NCBI RefSeq assembly: GCF_002443255.2
Contig: NW_019211459.1
Location: 25,873,388 to 25,937,387, forward strand
DNA length: 64,000 nucleotides
Direction of reading: 5' to 3'
DNA from: Varroa destructor
Taxonomy: Eukaryota; Arthropoda; Arachnida; Mesostigmata; Varroidae
In this document: piece by piece, positions 12,570 through 23,751 of the stretch
Position numbering within the stretch: position 1 is the first letter of the stretch
Layout of the letters: each line of letters opens with the position of its first letter
The notes under the pieces: model-generated
Told to the model about the DNA's origin: nothing
The model's input: the letters and a program-made list of their open reading frames with translations, nothing else
The model's database searches: none
Program-made: the position numbers and the translations under genes

Positions 12570-13424
12570 ATAAATACACACGGCTTTTTCTATTCGTTGT
12601 TCATGAAATACAATAGATTTTGTTCAAAACATTGCTAAAATTTTACCACTGTCCCTTTGTCTTTCTATTAACAGCAGCCGACGAAAATTTTCACGGAATA
12701 GTTTAACACAAATGGGATCTATATAGACGCACAATACGCGATTTATGTCCTGTAATATCTTCAGCATGGAAGATCCGCTGCCAAATGGACCGCGAACGTT
12801 GGTCCGCTTCCGCCTCTTATCTTCAACGTATTAATTGATTCTATTGTCCAATAGAGGGTTCTGTGCTACCGTCCAATTTATTTACAGGAACTCAACGTTT
12901 CGCAACGCGCGCTGGACTAAGTGTCATCTCATCCGTGTTGACCGTAAACGTTTCTAGAAAACCTTGGCATGAACATAAAGTATTCTGTAGAACATGCCGA
13001 GCGGTGTCACCTACAACATGAAGTTCAAGTCGAGTAGAATTATAATCCATCTGAGAAGCGAGCAAGTTTCTACCTATATTCGTAATATCTTTTCATTTTT
13101 GTATACGCTTCGCCCTTGTAAAATAGAATAGATAAAGCTACTACCATCGCGAAGGGCTTGCCCTCTTTCTGACTTTGTCGATTCGGGGCATTGCAAGAGG
13201 GGGCATATGAATGCGACTATGAATATGCAACAGAAACAACTCCAGAGACAGAAAAACGTCCTGTGAAAATTGTAACAGCTCACAGGTTAATCTTGCGGTG
13301 TATACACGTAATTTAATGCTAAAGGTACAACGTATGAAGCCGTACTGAGCAATAATCGTCAAATTCGATATCGGGGCAGTGTTGTTTTAATGAGCATTGA
13401 ACAAAAATAAAAGGTGCTAAAAGC

Positions 13425-13583
13425 AGCACTTTACTTATTTCAGTAACTGTCCTCTGCAGAGTCGGATCTCTGGTGGTCCAATAACAGGGAAACTTTGATT
13501 GAAATCTTCCAATAATGATTACGTATGACTCGATATATCGATGTACAGGATTGTCAAAAGCTTGTATTAGTAGCCGGTAACGA
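13425..13583 (-). CDS. Candidate exon, unknown protein
   Basis: On the minus strand, an acceptor-like GAGCTAATCAG is followed by an open frame reading LHDRYRLLIQAFDN then VHRYIESYVIIIGRF, up to a GTAAAG donor-like site after TVTEIS. Composition looks protein-like, but the polypyrimidine tract is poor. Ends are approximate. Confidence 0.18.
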
Positions 13584-14000
13584 TCGTGCAACTGATTAGC
13601 TCGTTATTGTTTTCTTATAGAAGAGGAGACGAGCCGTACTTTCCTTGCAAATAGCAGAAACAGTTGTTAGGATAACCGGTCTTAACACAATTCAATGTGA
13701 CTCGGAATTGCTTCGAATAACGCTACTACCATAATTTGCACTTTTCGATTGCTTTAGCACCCTGTGTTGATGTTATAGATACCTACCGTAGCGAGCGTCG
13801 TCGGCGAGCAACGTCTTCTAGGAAACGCAATGCACAAACGGCATAAATTAGTCGTGCCATGCGAAGAATAATGAGTACCTTTTGAACTCGGCCAGCCGAC
13901 GGAGACAACAACTACTGTTACGCATGAATTCTGTTCTAGTTATTTACTCTGCTGATGCGGGAACGTTCCGAGATGTTTGGCTATTGCACGTATCGTTGTT

Positions 14001-14020
14001 GATATATCAGCTGATATATC
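14001..14020. repeat. Perfect 20-bp palindrome
   Basis: GATATATCAGCTGATATATC is its own reverse complement, with no spacer. A cruciform or dimeric protein-binding site is possible. Confidence 0.95.
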
Positions 14021-16284
14021 TAACGAAATACATACGTCAGTAGTAAATATAGCTGCCTATTGTACACGTTAGCGGATAGGTCTAATTTAGTTGTATGCAA
14101 TTTTCCAGGACGGTAGGTGCCAGTGTATGGCGAACGGTACGTAATTCTAACGGCTAAAGATGGCTTTTTCTTGTTGCTGGCTCTGAGCTTCAACGTAAGG
14201 TTGACAGTCAATTATGTCTGCCATGGCAAATCTAAGATTATTCGTAATAGTTACTCAATTACCTGCTTCTAATAACGCATATAGTTATCGATCCTGCGGA
14301 TCGTTTACAGATCACCAGCTGATCGCTCAAGCGTGCCCCTATACAGTACATTAATTGATCAACGTTGCTAGGTCTGAGATCGAAAGACATCGATTCTGCC
14401 AATACTCGTATCGATAGCGGATGGTTTTTCTATCGTAAATTGCTAAGTAGCTATTAAGTGCTCTTGCATTTTTTCCAGCGATAGAGATATCCCCAAAAAA
14501 GCCGGATATCTGACTGTATCACGCAATAGAAAAGAAAGAAAGACTTAATAATCTGCAATATCTGGCACAGGCGTCAAGTTCTAAGGGTTCATATATATAT
14601 ATATATATATACATCATATATATCGCGCGTTCTATAGGGACACACCTATCTACAGTTACTGTAATATGCTGTTGGAATACCATAGCGTTTCGATGTCTAC
14701 ATGAATAGCTGTTACGGTTATTCAAATGGTTCTATTGATTTATACCGGAATACTCTGAAGTACGCTTGAAAACAGCATTAGGTTGTGTCTCTCCAACACT
14801 CCTAACGCTTTCAATCCGTAGAGTGGCATAGCATTTTTCGGTCTATATTTAACCTCGATGCGGCCATCATCGCAGAAAACCAGCAAGTCCTTTGAAAACA
14901 CAAAGAACAATAAATTGATCGAGAAAATGTTTGTCGCTGATAATTAAAGCATCAATCACATCACGAATTACGCTAGCCCGCCTCTTTCGATCCTCCCTGA
15001 TAACTTGTCCTGTTACCCTCAGCAGTACCACAAACTTGTAGTCTTGAAAGACAGTCTTGATGATATTTTCTAGATCGCGATCGCGATCGCTCAGGGAGGC
15101 GCTGTGTCGATATAACTCAAACGAGCCTGCGCAGAAAGCCACAGGCAAAATGACACACTTCAAGTTGGTCCTGTTATTTGGAAGCTGTTTGAAATGGCCT
15201 TTGAACATCTTTAATATAACAAGCCTTATTTGCGCCGATGGGGGCATAGAGCACCTTGACATATCCCCTTTGAACTATGGATCAGACAGAAAAACTTTTG
15301 CTTACTTTATCAGTCTTGTCTGTTGTACTGTGTCGTATACAGATTTTGAATCAGCGACCCGTGCCATTCTCGTTCAGAGACTAACTTTTAGAATCCGGCA
15401 TATTGTACTGAAATTTCCCTCCCTTCCCCACATATACCCTCTAATAGATGTCCATAACGGAAAATGGCCAGCAATAGGATATTTATCCTAGTAACATGTC
15501 CAAAAAAAGATTCTTTATCACTAAGCAAAATCGGACCATTATCCGTATGGCCCGTAATCTAACGTATAACGTACAAATAGATTACTTCAAATTTCTATTT
15601 CCAGAAAATGGGAAACACTGCAACAATTTCACACATTGCCAGTTGCAGACATATCGGCATCGTTAAGTGATAATTAAGTGGAAATCAATTACGACAAAAC
15701 CAGGTAAGCGATAGCAGAAAAACACTTCATAACAAACTATTATTGTAAACAAGAATAAAAAAAAATAACATCGTCGCTCTATTTTCGTAGAAGTTTTTTG
15801 ATCATGTATGGTTAGGTAAAGCGTCTTCTAAGGGATTCGTATTAATACCAATTTTTCTATTTAACATATGTTCAAGCTGATTATTTTGGCGATGTAGCAT
15901 TCATGACAACTGAAGAATCCCCAAATGATATAATTTAAGGCCAGAGACAATATAATGTCGTTCTAAAATCAACGATGGTTTTTTTATGCTTAGGTGTAAT
16001 GACCCAGCTTTCACGTCTATCGGACCAAATCTTGTAGAAGAATTATTCATGGTATAATTATCAGCCCCAAAGGTTTCTTTGATAATTCGCTTACCCGGAA
16101 TAGATCGTCAGTCAGATTAGTGGTCGTATCATTACTTTGCCATCTTTAAGGGAGTTAGTTAAAGTGGTCTAAGTGGCTAATAGTCATTTTACCCAGTGTG
16201 TCGTCATCGTAATCGTGGAGATGAAGTAAAAAACCTCGGTAGCTTCAAATCGGCCTAATTTGCATCGGCAAATTAGGGTTGTGA

Positions 16285-16479
16285 CTACGAAGGAAGAAGT
16301 GGGTTTATGACTACAAACGAGCTGCTTGGACTATTACTGAGCCGTTAGATTATGATTTTGGAGAAATCTCGGACACGTTCAACAAAAACCACCTTGGCTA
16401 CACCTACTGGGTGGAATGGGGGAAATTTTTGACGAAGATTCCGAGGATTTGTTTGAAGATGGGTGACAGCAAAGGATAG
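16285..16479 (+). other. Coding-like frame, possibly the intact part of a decayed gene
   Basis: Sixty-four codons are open between stops at 16282 and 16477. They have marked protein-like composition (RRKKWVYDYKRAAWTI, then LGYTYWVEWGKFL) but no early ATG and no good acceptor. In the same frame downstream to about 16710, segments between stops also look coding-like. This could be a pseudogene remnant or a mobile-element fragment, but I match no family. Confidence 0.2.
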
Positions 16480-17364
16480 GATGAGTTACTTGCGTTGAGC
16501 AAAGACAGCTCGTAGTGAATCGACTTTCAAGAAGAAAAAACTTCAGTAAGCAACTTGTTTACAAGGGATCCAGCAGAGAAGTAACTTTTTCGTCTGTGGC
16601 AGATTTTTGTTCGGAATTTAGTCAACTCGTTTTTTCCGTTGTATCTTCGTAGAAAACGTTCTAGACTCGAATGTACTCATTCATCATACCCATAAAGAAT
16701 GCTACCCCAGAAGATGCTCGATTACTGCAGTCGTGAGGCGTCTACAGGCGGGCGCTATTGAAAACGTTACCAAATGCTTACAACATCAATTCATACTGCT
16801 AGTATAGAACTACTAGAGAGAGGCCTGCGGGAAGCTAGTTTATATTTATTTTATGACTTTCTGTTTGTGTTTTCTTACAAACGCTAATATCTTGAACTGA
16901 CCCCTGAACACTTGCGGTAGCCAAACCCTGATAGTATCCACTGTGCGCGCTGACGGACTTCTTTGCTCAAATCATTTACGATAGGAAAATTTGTTCTGTT
17001 ATTCTGTCTTAGACTTTACGATTAGACCGAGCTTTTGTGCCTCATGATGAATGTCTACCGATATCATTTAATCGTTTTGTGGACAATTTGCCTTTGAATA
17101 TGTAAGATTTGATGAGATGAGGAAACTGAATTAAATTTCCTTCTATAGAAAAAATAGGACCTTACTTTCTATTCAAATTTTTATTTTGCCTTACACACAT
17201 CAGGTGTTCTTCGCAGTGCCATTCATCAAAATGATCTGCAGGTGACAACGTTCGCTTTAGCAGGAAGGTCATCAAAGTGAGCCTTGGCCAATAGAACTAA
17301 TTGATAATGTGGTTCCGGCATTATTCTGGATACAGGCTTTCAACGCCGATCGCAATTTTATGAT

Positions 17365-17379
17365 GGGGGGGGGGGGGGG
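17365..17379. repeat. 15-G homopolymer
   Basis: Fifteen consecutive G on the plus strand. Able to form G-rich structures and prone to length change. Confidence 0.95.
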
Positions 17380-18876
17380 TAAGCATGCTTATGGCGGCCC
17401 ACCGTATTGTCATCCTACGTGGTTCTAGAAAGCTGAAAAAGATGGATTGTTATGAGCATTGATTCTGTACTAGAAGATTCACTGGCCTGATACGCGTACA
17501 TTACTTCGTCCTTTTACTCTGCTGTAGATGGACTCCCGAATGATAGAAACACGGATCTTGTGTGTGCATCTACAATGAGAAACTGGGACACGAGGTGTTG
17601 GTAAATTTAGTTTACCAACCCATGATCGTCTCTTCTATTCGTAAACTGCTAAGCATTCATCTATAGATACAACACGGCTCCTCGGTGTTCACCCCCTTAA
17701 CTCAAGGTGACTGCCCCTGCCCTAAGGAGGTGCTGGACTCGCGATGCTTCAAAACTAACTAACGACTGAACATGCATATCCGGCCAGGCCCGTCGTAACA
17801 GAGAGTAATCACTTGCTCGCTCTAGCGTCGCCATTATTATTGTGCCTATAAAACAGGAACTTATAAATTGATCATATGAAATTACCATCTACGGGGAAAT
17901 CTATCAGATTTTCGTATCATCAAATCAAAACGACGTGGATTTTTATCTGTTTTTATTGAGGTCGTAATTTTGACAATTGTAAATTCGCAATGTCATCGTC
18001 TTCGATATAGAACCAGTGTTGGACCAGAAAATGTTTGCGTGTCTTCTTTATCTAATTCTTGGTCATACTATCCAAATATGGTAAAGCTACAGCTGTCCAA
18101 ATAGGTAATAATAAGGCGCGGGTTCGATTCTATCGAATTATGTTCTTTATCAAACCCCGTTTACCATAGCAAATAATATTTGATTACGATAAAAACAATG
18201 GGCTTTGTCATACATATTTTGGCCATCGCTTTACGGCCATCCTGCGTATCACGCCATTCCGAACGAAACACGATTTTGACGTCGTTTGGTAGCCTTACAA
18301 TCTAATTTCGTGTCGTCCATGATTGGCTGAACCGCATCCAAAGCAATCGATTTTCGAGACGCTATTTTTGCACGGCGTTTTTTGCTCCAATAGATATTTG
18401 CTCGAGCAATTGTTTTCGACAGGAGTAGCAACTAACGAAATCTTGTTTTAGACATTTTTGATCTTTTTGCCTGTATTAGGACAGTGTTGTGTCTCCTACA
18501 TTTCCTATTGTATATATACATCACAGCGCGTGCAGTGCTTCGAACATTTACAGCTCGACGGAAAGAGTCGTGCGCGATTTTGCTTCAATTGGCAAATTCG
18601 TATTTGCAATTACAGTAGACAGCTAAAGTAGGAATGAATCGGGAATGAGTACATCACCTGCGTCCAGCTATCCCGCCCGCTGAATCTGGGCACCAAATCG
18701 CCCCTGTTGCATAAACACGGTAGTACGTACATCTTTTTTTTCCAGCGGACTACTAACTCTTGGTTTGGATCGTTTTTTCGCGTAGGCAGTTTTCGACTGG
18801 TGCTGCTTCCACCCGTCCGTCTTCGCTCAGCTCAGCCAGTTGATCGTTAGCCAACGCCGGGGCTCAATCTGTGTAG

Positions 18877-19008
18877 GCCAAATCCAGTTGCCACCCTTTG
18901 GTGTCATCCTATTCGCCTTGCCAGTTGTTGAAGCTGTTGGTCATGTTATTGTTGGCGTTATCTACGGTTGGCGAGCGATTTTTCCTTCGTTTACCGACCA
19001 CTTGCCAG
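18877..19008 (+). CDS. Candidate exon encoding a hydrophobic (membrane-like) segment
   Basis: Between an acceptor-like CTGTGTAG and a CCAG/GTACGG donor lies an open frame reading QIQLPPFGVILFALPVVEA, then GHVIVGVIYGWRAIFPSF. The first part is long and apolar enough to cross a membrane. The general order (LP, hydrophobic helix, G-H-V, F-P, D) is loosely like the first helix of DRAM/TMEM150-type proteins. That similarity is weak and I do not claim the family. The acceptor lacks a strong pyrimidine tract. Confidence 0.22.
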
Positions 19009-19371
19009 GTACGGGCTTTATATGCAGGTGCTAGACGCTTCTGGTCACTTGCCTAACTTGCTTGCGCTTTTGCTTCTCTCTGTTGCTCAACTGTTTGACT
19101 GTTCTATGGCTCGACGATCGGTTAAACTGTCTACTAGCATTATGTCGATTGGATGCACGGGTCCCTTCAATCGCCCTCCCGCCCGCTTTTCGGTTTTCCG
19201 TCGAGGGAGCAACCGGCCAAAGAGGCAGTGTCGGTACCTGCTGATGTAGTAGACCGCAGAAGCACCAACGGCAGCATCAATAGTAGCAATAGCAGAAGCG
19301 CGACAGATGAAACGGTGACTGCTGGTGGGATGCTGAAGCTACAGTGAGGGGCTTCCGGCGAGAACTTTATC

Positions 19372-19398
19372 CGTCGTCGTCGTCGTCGTCGTCGTCGT
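19372..19398. repeat. (CGT)9 microsatellite
   Basis: Nine perfect CGT units, about 190 bases upstream of the long TCG tract and of the same motif class, at the edge of the same GC-richer island. Confidence 0.95.
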
Positions 19399-19585
19399 TG
19401 TTGCGGCGGGAGCCAATTTGCCCCCTTTCGCTGTTGTTTTTGCGGTCGGCTTTTGATTTATTCTCATTCTCGTGATAGTACTAGGCACTCTCCTTCTCGT
19501 CCCTGAAAAGAAAAAAAGTCGCTCAGGCAGAGCTTATTATACGATAACGTGTCTTCGATCCGCATGGTTTCTACGAATATTGCCT

Positions 19586-19738
<153 letters not shown>

Positions 19739-20299
19739 GTAGAGTGTCTGTTTCGGCCAGCACGAGAAAATCCGCTGCGTTCTCATCGGTGCAATTCTAA
19801 CGCAACGCCACCGCGCAGATCCATAGCTACTTAGCTAGTTCCAGCAGCAGTTCCCTTCTAATCGGAAGTAATCATTTGATAAACTGCTTGGCGATCGTCG
19901 ATAGGCCGTGACACACATACACGCACAAAAGCAAATAAACACGCAGTAAAAACAACCACAGAGCATTCACGAAAGCTGTGAACTGACCACTCTGCGTGCA
20001 GGGCAAATTTAGCGGAAAATGTGGGCACCGTATGCTATAGTAGAGCATCAGTCACGAACATATCGTAAGTCTAAGCCACAATCGCATTGTAGAAATAACA
20101 TACCATTATCTAGAATAAGAGAAAGGCGAACGGGCCGCGTAGTAGACGTTTTGATTGAAAAGAGGAGACGTTTGTCGCTTCTTCCGTTCTACGTACAGCA
20201 GCGATAGTAGTGCGTCTGGGGCAGGCGTGTTAACGCCAATTCCGCTCGGTTTGTCTCGGTTGTCACGTTTTTGGCTGCGGTATCTCTGAAACAACTGTT

Positions 20300-23270
20300 A
20301 CAGCTTATAGGGCCAGGACCGTTGAAGCTATCCATCTTGCTGTCCCTAGTCCAAGCCTGCCTGCTCTGTTAGAGCGTAAGATTCAGATTAACAATTGTAC
20401 TGAGAATTCGGTTCCCTGTAGTTAGATGGTATCGGAAATGACATATCCATACATTTAGCAATACTGTACGTAGATTTACTAATTTCATCTACGCGAAGAG
20501 GCTATTTTGTATCGGTGGTGGAGATGATCATACTGGCGATTGCTTGTTTATCTGATTTTTTGCGCGTTTTGATTGCTTCGAGTTGGACAAGACAAATATA
20601 TCATAAAAGTGTGTGAAAATACGCTTTGAAATTTTTCTAAATCTTTCCATGGGCCAATTAGAGATTCTGACAGGTCCATTAAACCTAAGCTATTAGATTA
20701 AGCCGCTCCTTTTATCCGGGCTATAATTAGCAAACATCGCTTTCTTCTGTGAAGGCCACAAAAAGATAGCTTTGGGCCCGCTCGGCCTGTTGTTCTAAAC
20801 CTTAAGTGGACACGTGCGACTTTGCGAAGTTTTACAAGCTAGCTCCAAGCTTGCTGGCCATTTTATGACTGTTTAGTAAGCAAAAGTTCATTTCACAAGC
20901 ACTATTTTTTTGCTTGGTAGAGCATCGTCTTTAAATTCATAACCTTATTGAGCAAATAATTTTTAGCCTACTCCTACACCGGAAAACTACCGTTAGAAAC
21001 AGCGTTAATTTGTGCCGAGAGACCATTGTTTACCTTTAGAAACAACAATATGGAGGAATTGTCTATCCCGTCTCTTTAATTGACAACCAAAGCCTATTAG
21101 AACTAGTAATAGAGATGATACCAAGGTTGATTATTATTCGTACATTTTTAAAAGCCACGATGGGACATAGAAATTCACGTTCCCTTAACATTCTAATGGC
21201 AAGCGTGCGGCAAAATAAACACATAAAAATAGAGAGTGTGTACATATCAGAGGTGCGAATATTTTAGAAGTCACATGAAAGGCCCATAAATGTGGGCTAT
21301 ATGTCGTGATGATCCATCTTGTCAGGAAACTCGGTAGCGTCAATTCATTGTTGGCGGGAAGCCTTATTCCTCTTCTTCTTAATTTCATTTTATACTATCA
21401 TAAAAAAAGAACAGGTAATACACTTATGTGTACATATATGTCCGCATGCGCCCAAAATAGGCTTCGGCCACTTCTCTTTAACTAACAACTACATGCATGA
21501 GTAATATGCCAAAAAAAAAAAAGTTTTTTTATACACTTTAGCCCCGTTTTGATTCTTTGCCAGCTTAGGTCGAATGGCAATACCTGGCCCGTGCAGATTC
21601 TGATGTGGTGATAGGAATAGAGACTGAAGCCCAATACATTTACATATGCATTAAATCCAAATAGATAATAACCCTATTTGTTTATAGCCTCTATATTTTG
21701 AAATGTGTGCTTGTTGATGGCCGGCTTAGAATATAACGCGTGTTATTTTATATAATTTTTTTAAGGAAGATCCCTTTTTCCTGTAATAGCTATTGCTGTC
21801 GTTCTACCTTCATAATTATTTTGTTCAGCTCATGGGATGTTATCTTGAGTTATGCGTCTGAAAATTGATGTATAGGGGATTAAAATGGCGCATTCAGTCA
21901 TTTTCACTTGTACTTAGTTGAGGTCAGAAAACTGCTGAAAGAAGCAATCCAGACACCGAGCTGGGCATGGCGTGTATCGGTGCAATCCAAAGCTGAGAGT
22001 ACGCTGTACTCTTGTTAAAGTTGAAATGTTTATGTTCGACCTAAACAACGCCTGCCACTGACTTTTTCTGCTCGATAGGGATCACTTCAGGTCACCTTTG
22101 AAACACGATAATTTTTAGGTCATCCTATATTTTGTCGTACGAAACTAGAAACAAACAAACGATGATAATAACAACACTATACTGCACAACGCCAATTGAG
22201 CCTTACGTCCGTTCGCGAATTTCTCGACACAGGAGTATACGTAGCACAAGTATTGTCAAACCATTGTGACACAGCCGAACGCTATAGGGCGGCAGTTTTG
22301 CCGTGTTTATTATTAATTTGGCAGAAAATAAAGGTTACGATATTTTTGTATGGTTTCCTCCTATTTTCTGTGAAGCATACCCGTAAGCATTTGCTGTTGC
22401 AAGCTGCCTGTTTACGTTAATGTTTCGTGGTTTCAGACAAGAATTTCAAACATGGCGGATTACCAGTTGGTTTCCTCATGGCTAAATCTGTTTGTTTCTC
22501 TACCTGTTACTTGGATTCAGCCAACTGTTTCTGTGTTCTAAGCCGTCCGGCAGCGCGCGAACGTTTGACGTTATGTTTGAACTACTGTGTTCCTTGTTTT
22601 GATGATACTGCTATCTCTGGTTTGCATCTTTGAAAGTGGCAGTATTCTCACTTTGTTCTTTCTAGTGTCCTGTACATGAATCTTTTTTTTTTTTTTTTTT
22701 GTTGTATTTTGTTAGACCTTGCCTAAGTTAACCTTCTGTCATCACCGTGTAAACGCAGTCGCCCCAAGCAACATCGCTAGACCACGCATCAAGATTAGTC
22801 CATCCAGTTTATGACACTTCAGTAGCGTTTTTTTTTTGCTTTTTTTTTTTCTTGTTATCTTTTGCCCATATTTTGCACTTTTGCCGATAGTTCTTGTCGG
22901 TTGCTGTCGAAACAACTAGCGCTACAATGGTTGATTTTAACCCCACACTGATCTAACGGTCAAAAGGCAGCTGGATTCGATAGAAATCTGATCGAGCAAT
23001 CAAATAGGTGTTCATTATAATTTGCAGTCTCGCTGAATTCTACTACCCCTCAATTTTCTTCAAGGGAAACCAAGTAACGTTGTAACGTTTCGTACCCCTC
23101 CAAAGGTTTCACTTCGATTTTCGATGGGTTCGTTACTCGTTGGCAAATCTAGTAAGAACCAGTGTCTTCATGTACGAGCTGAACACTGGCTAGAAACGGT
23201 TGCATCACGCCTCCTGCTACCACCATTTCAATCGTTTCAGCTGCTTAATAAGCTCAGAAATAATAACTAA
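20300..23270. other. No gene supported
   Basis: AT-rich sequence with T-runs near 22.7-22.85 kb. Open frames are short and none has a matching start, splice or 3' signal that I trust. Confidence 0.4.
22683..22700. repeat. 18-T homopolymer
   Basis: Eighteen T. Further T-rich runs follow at about 22828-22850. Confidence 0.95.
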
Positions 23271-23345
23271 AATTACTATTCAGCCATTTGCATAGAAGCG
23301 AATCAATGGATTACTGAAGAAAATAGGTTCTTCGTCAGCTGGACA

Positions 23346-23555
23346 ATGCAGGGTGACTCTTCAATTAAAATCAAACCAACCGGGCCGAAGCCAGTTGCAG
23401 CTGTTAATGGCGGCTTGCAGGTGGATCAGTGTGAGGGACACAAACCACTGTTTCCGCAGCGCACAAAAAGTAAGAGCGAGAACGATCAAGAGGCTAAAAA
23501 GCCATCAGAAAAAAATTCACAGGCGAAGAAATTTAAGCATAGAGGACACCAGTAA
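23346..23555 (+). CDS. Lys-rich ORF, possible terminal exon
   Basis: ATG at 23346 to TAA at 23553-23555 gives 69 residues. The frame is open upstream to about 23271, where TTACTATTCAG would serve as an acceptor (exon from about 23280). The upstream part reads EANQWITEENRFFVSWTM. The C-terminal half is highly basic and polar (RTKSKSENDQEAKKPSEKN) and looks disordered. No AATAAA follows at once. Unrecognised; an exon with a disordered nuclear-type tail is an inference. Confidence 0.28.
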   Translation: MQGDSSIKIKPTGPKPVAAVNGGLQVDQCEGHKPLFPQRTKSKSENDQEAKKPSEKNSQAKKFKHRGHQ

Positions 23556-23681
23556 TGCGAAAAATACGTAAGGCCAAAAGACAAAATTCAATAGCAAAAA
23601 AAGCATAGGACGCCTGCGGAACGTTACTGCTGCTAACCAGCCGTGCTCACCGCCTGTGAATTCTCTCTGTTTATAGAATAC

Positions 23682-23751
23682 CTGTCGCGAAAACCGCAAC
23701 ATGCAGCCGCAGTCATGCACGACGCAGTCTTCTCGTATTTGTCCAGATAGT
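23682..23751 (-). CDS. Candidate small internal exon
   Basis: On the minus strand, one of the best polypyrimidine tracts in the window (T-run, then GTCTGTTTTACCCTGTATTAG) ends at 23752. Seventy bases later CGACAG/GTATTC gives a donor. One frame is open throughout (LDYLDKYEKTASCMTAAACC); a second is also open. Strand is opposite to the neighbouring ORF at 23346. The call rests on the acceptor strength. Confidence 0.22.

Larger units (their letters stand above)
18760..19460. other. GC-richer island upstream of the TCG repeat
   Basis: About 700 bases of raised GC, with overlapping plus-strand open frames and the (CGT)9 tract. It contains the candidate exon at 18877-19008. A promoter or 5' gene region is plausible by composition only. 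Confidence 0.4.

Noticed and set aside
15057..15491. Overlapping 144- and 131-codon frames on opposite strands
   Set aside because: Both are within the length expected by chance, and no start context, splice signal or motif favours either. The local GATCGC palindrome removes stops from both.
18110..18135. Plus-strand GGGTTCGATTC, B-box-like
   Set aside because: The putative T-stem does not pair and there is no acceptor stem or A box upstream.
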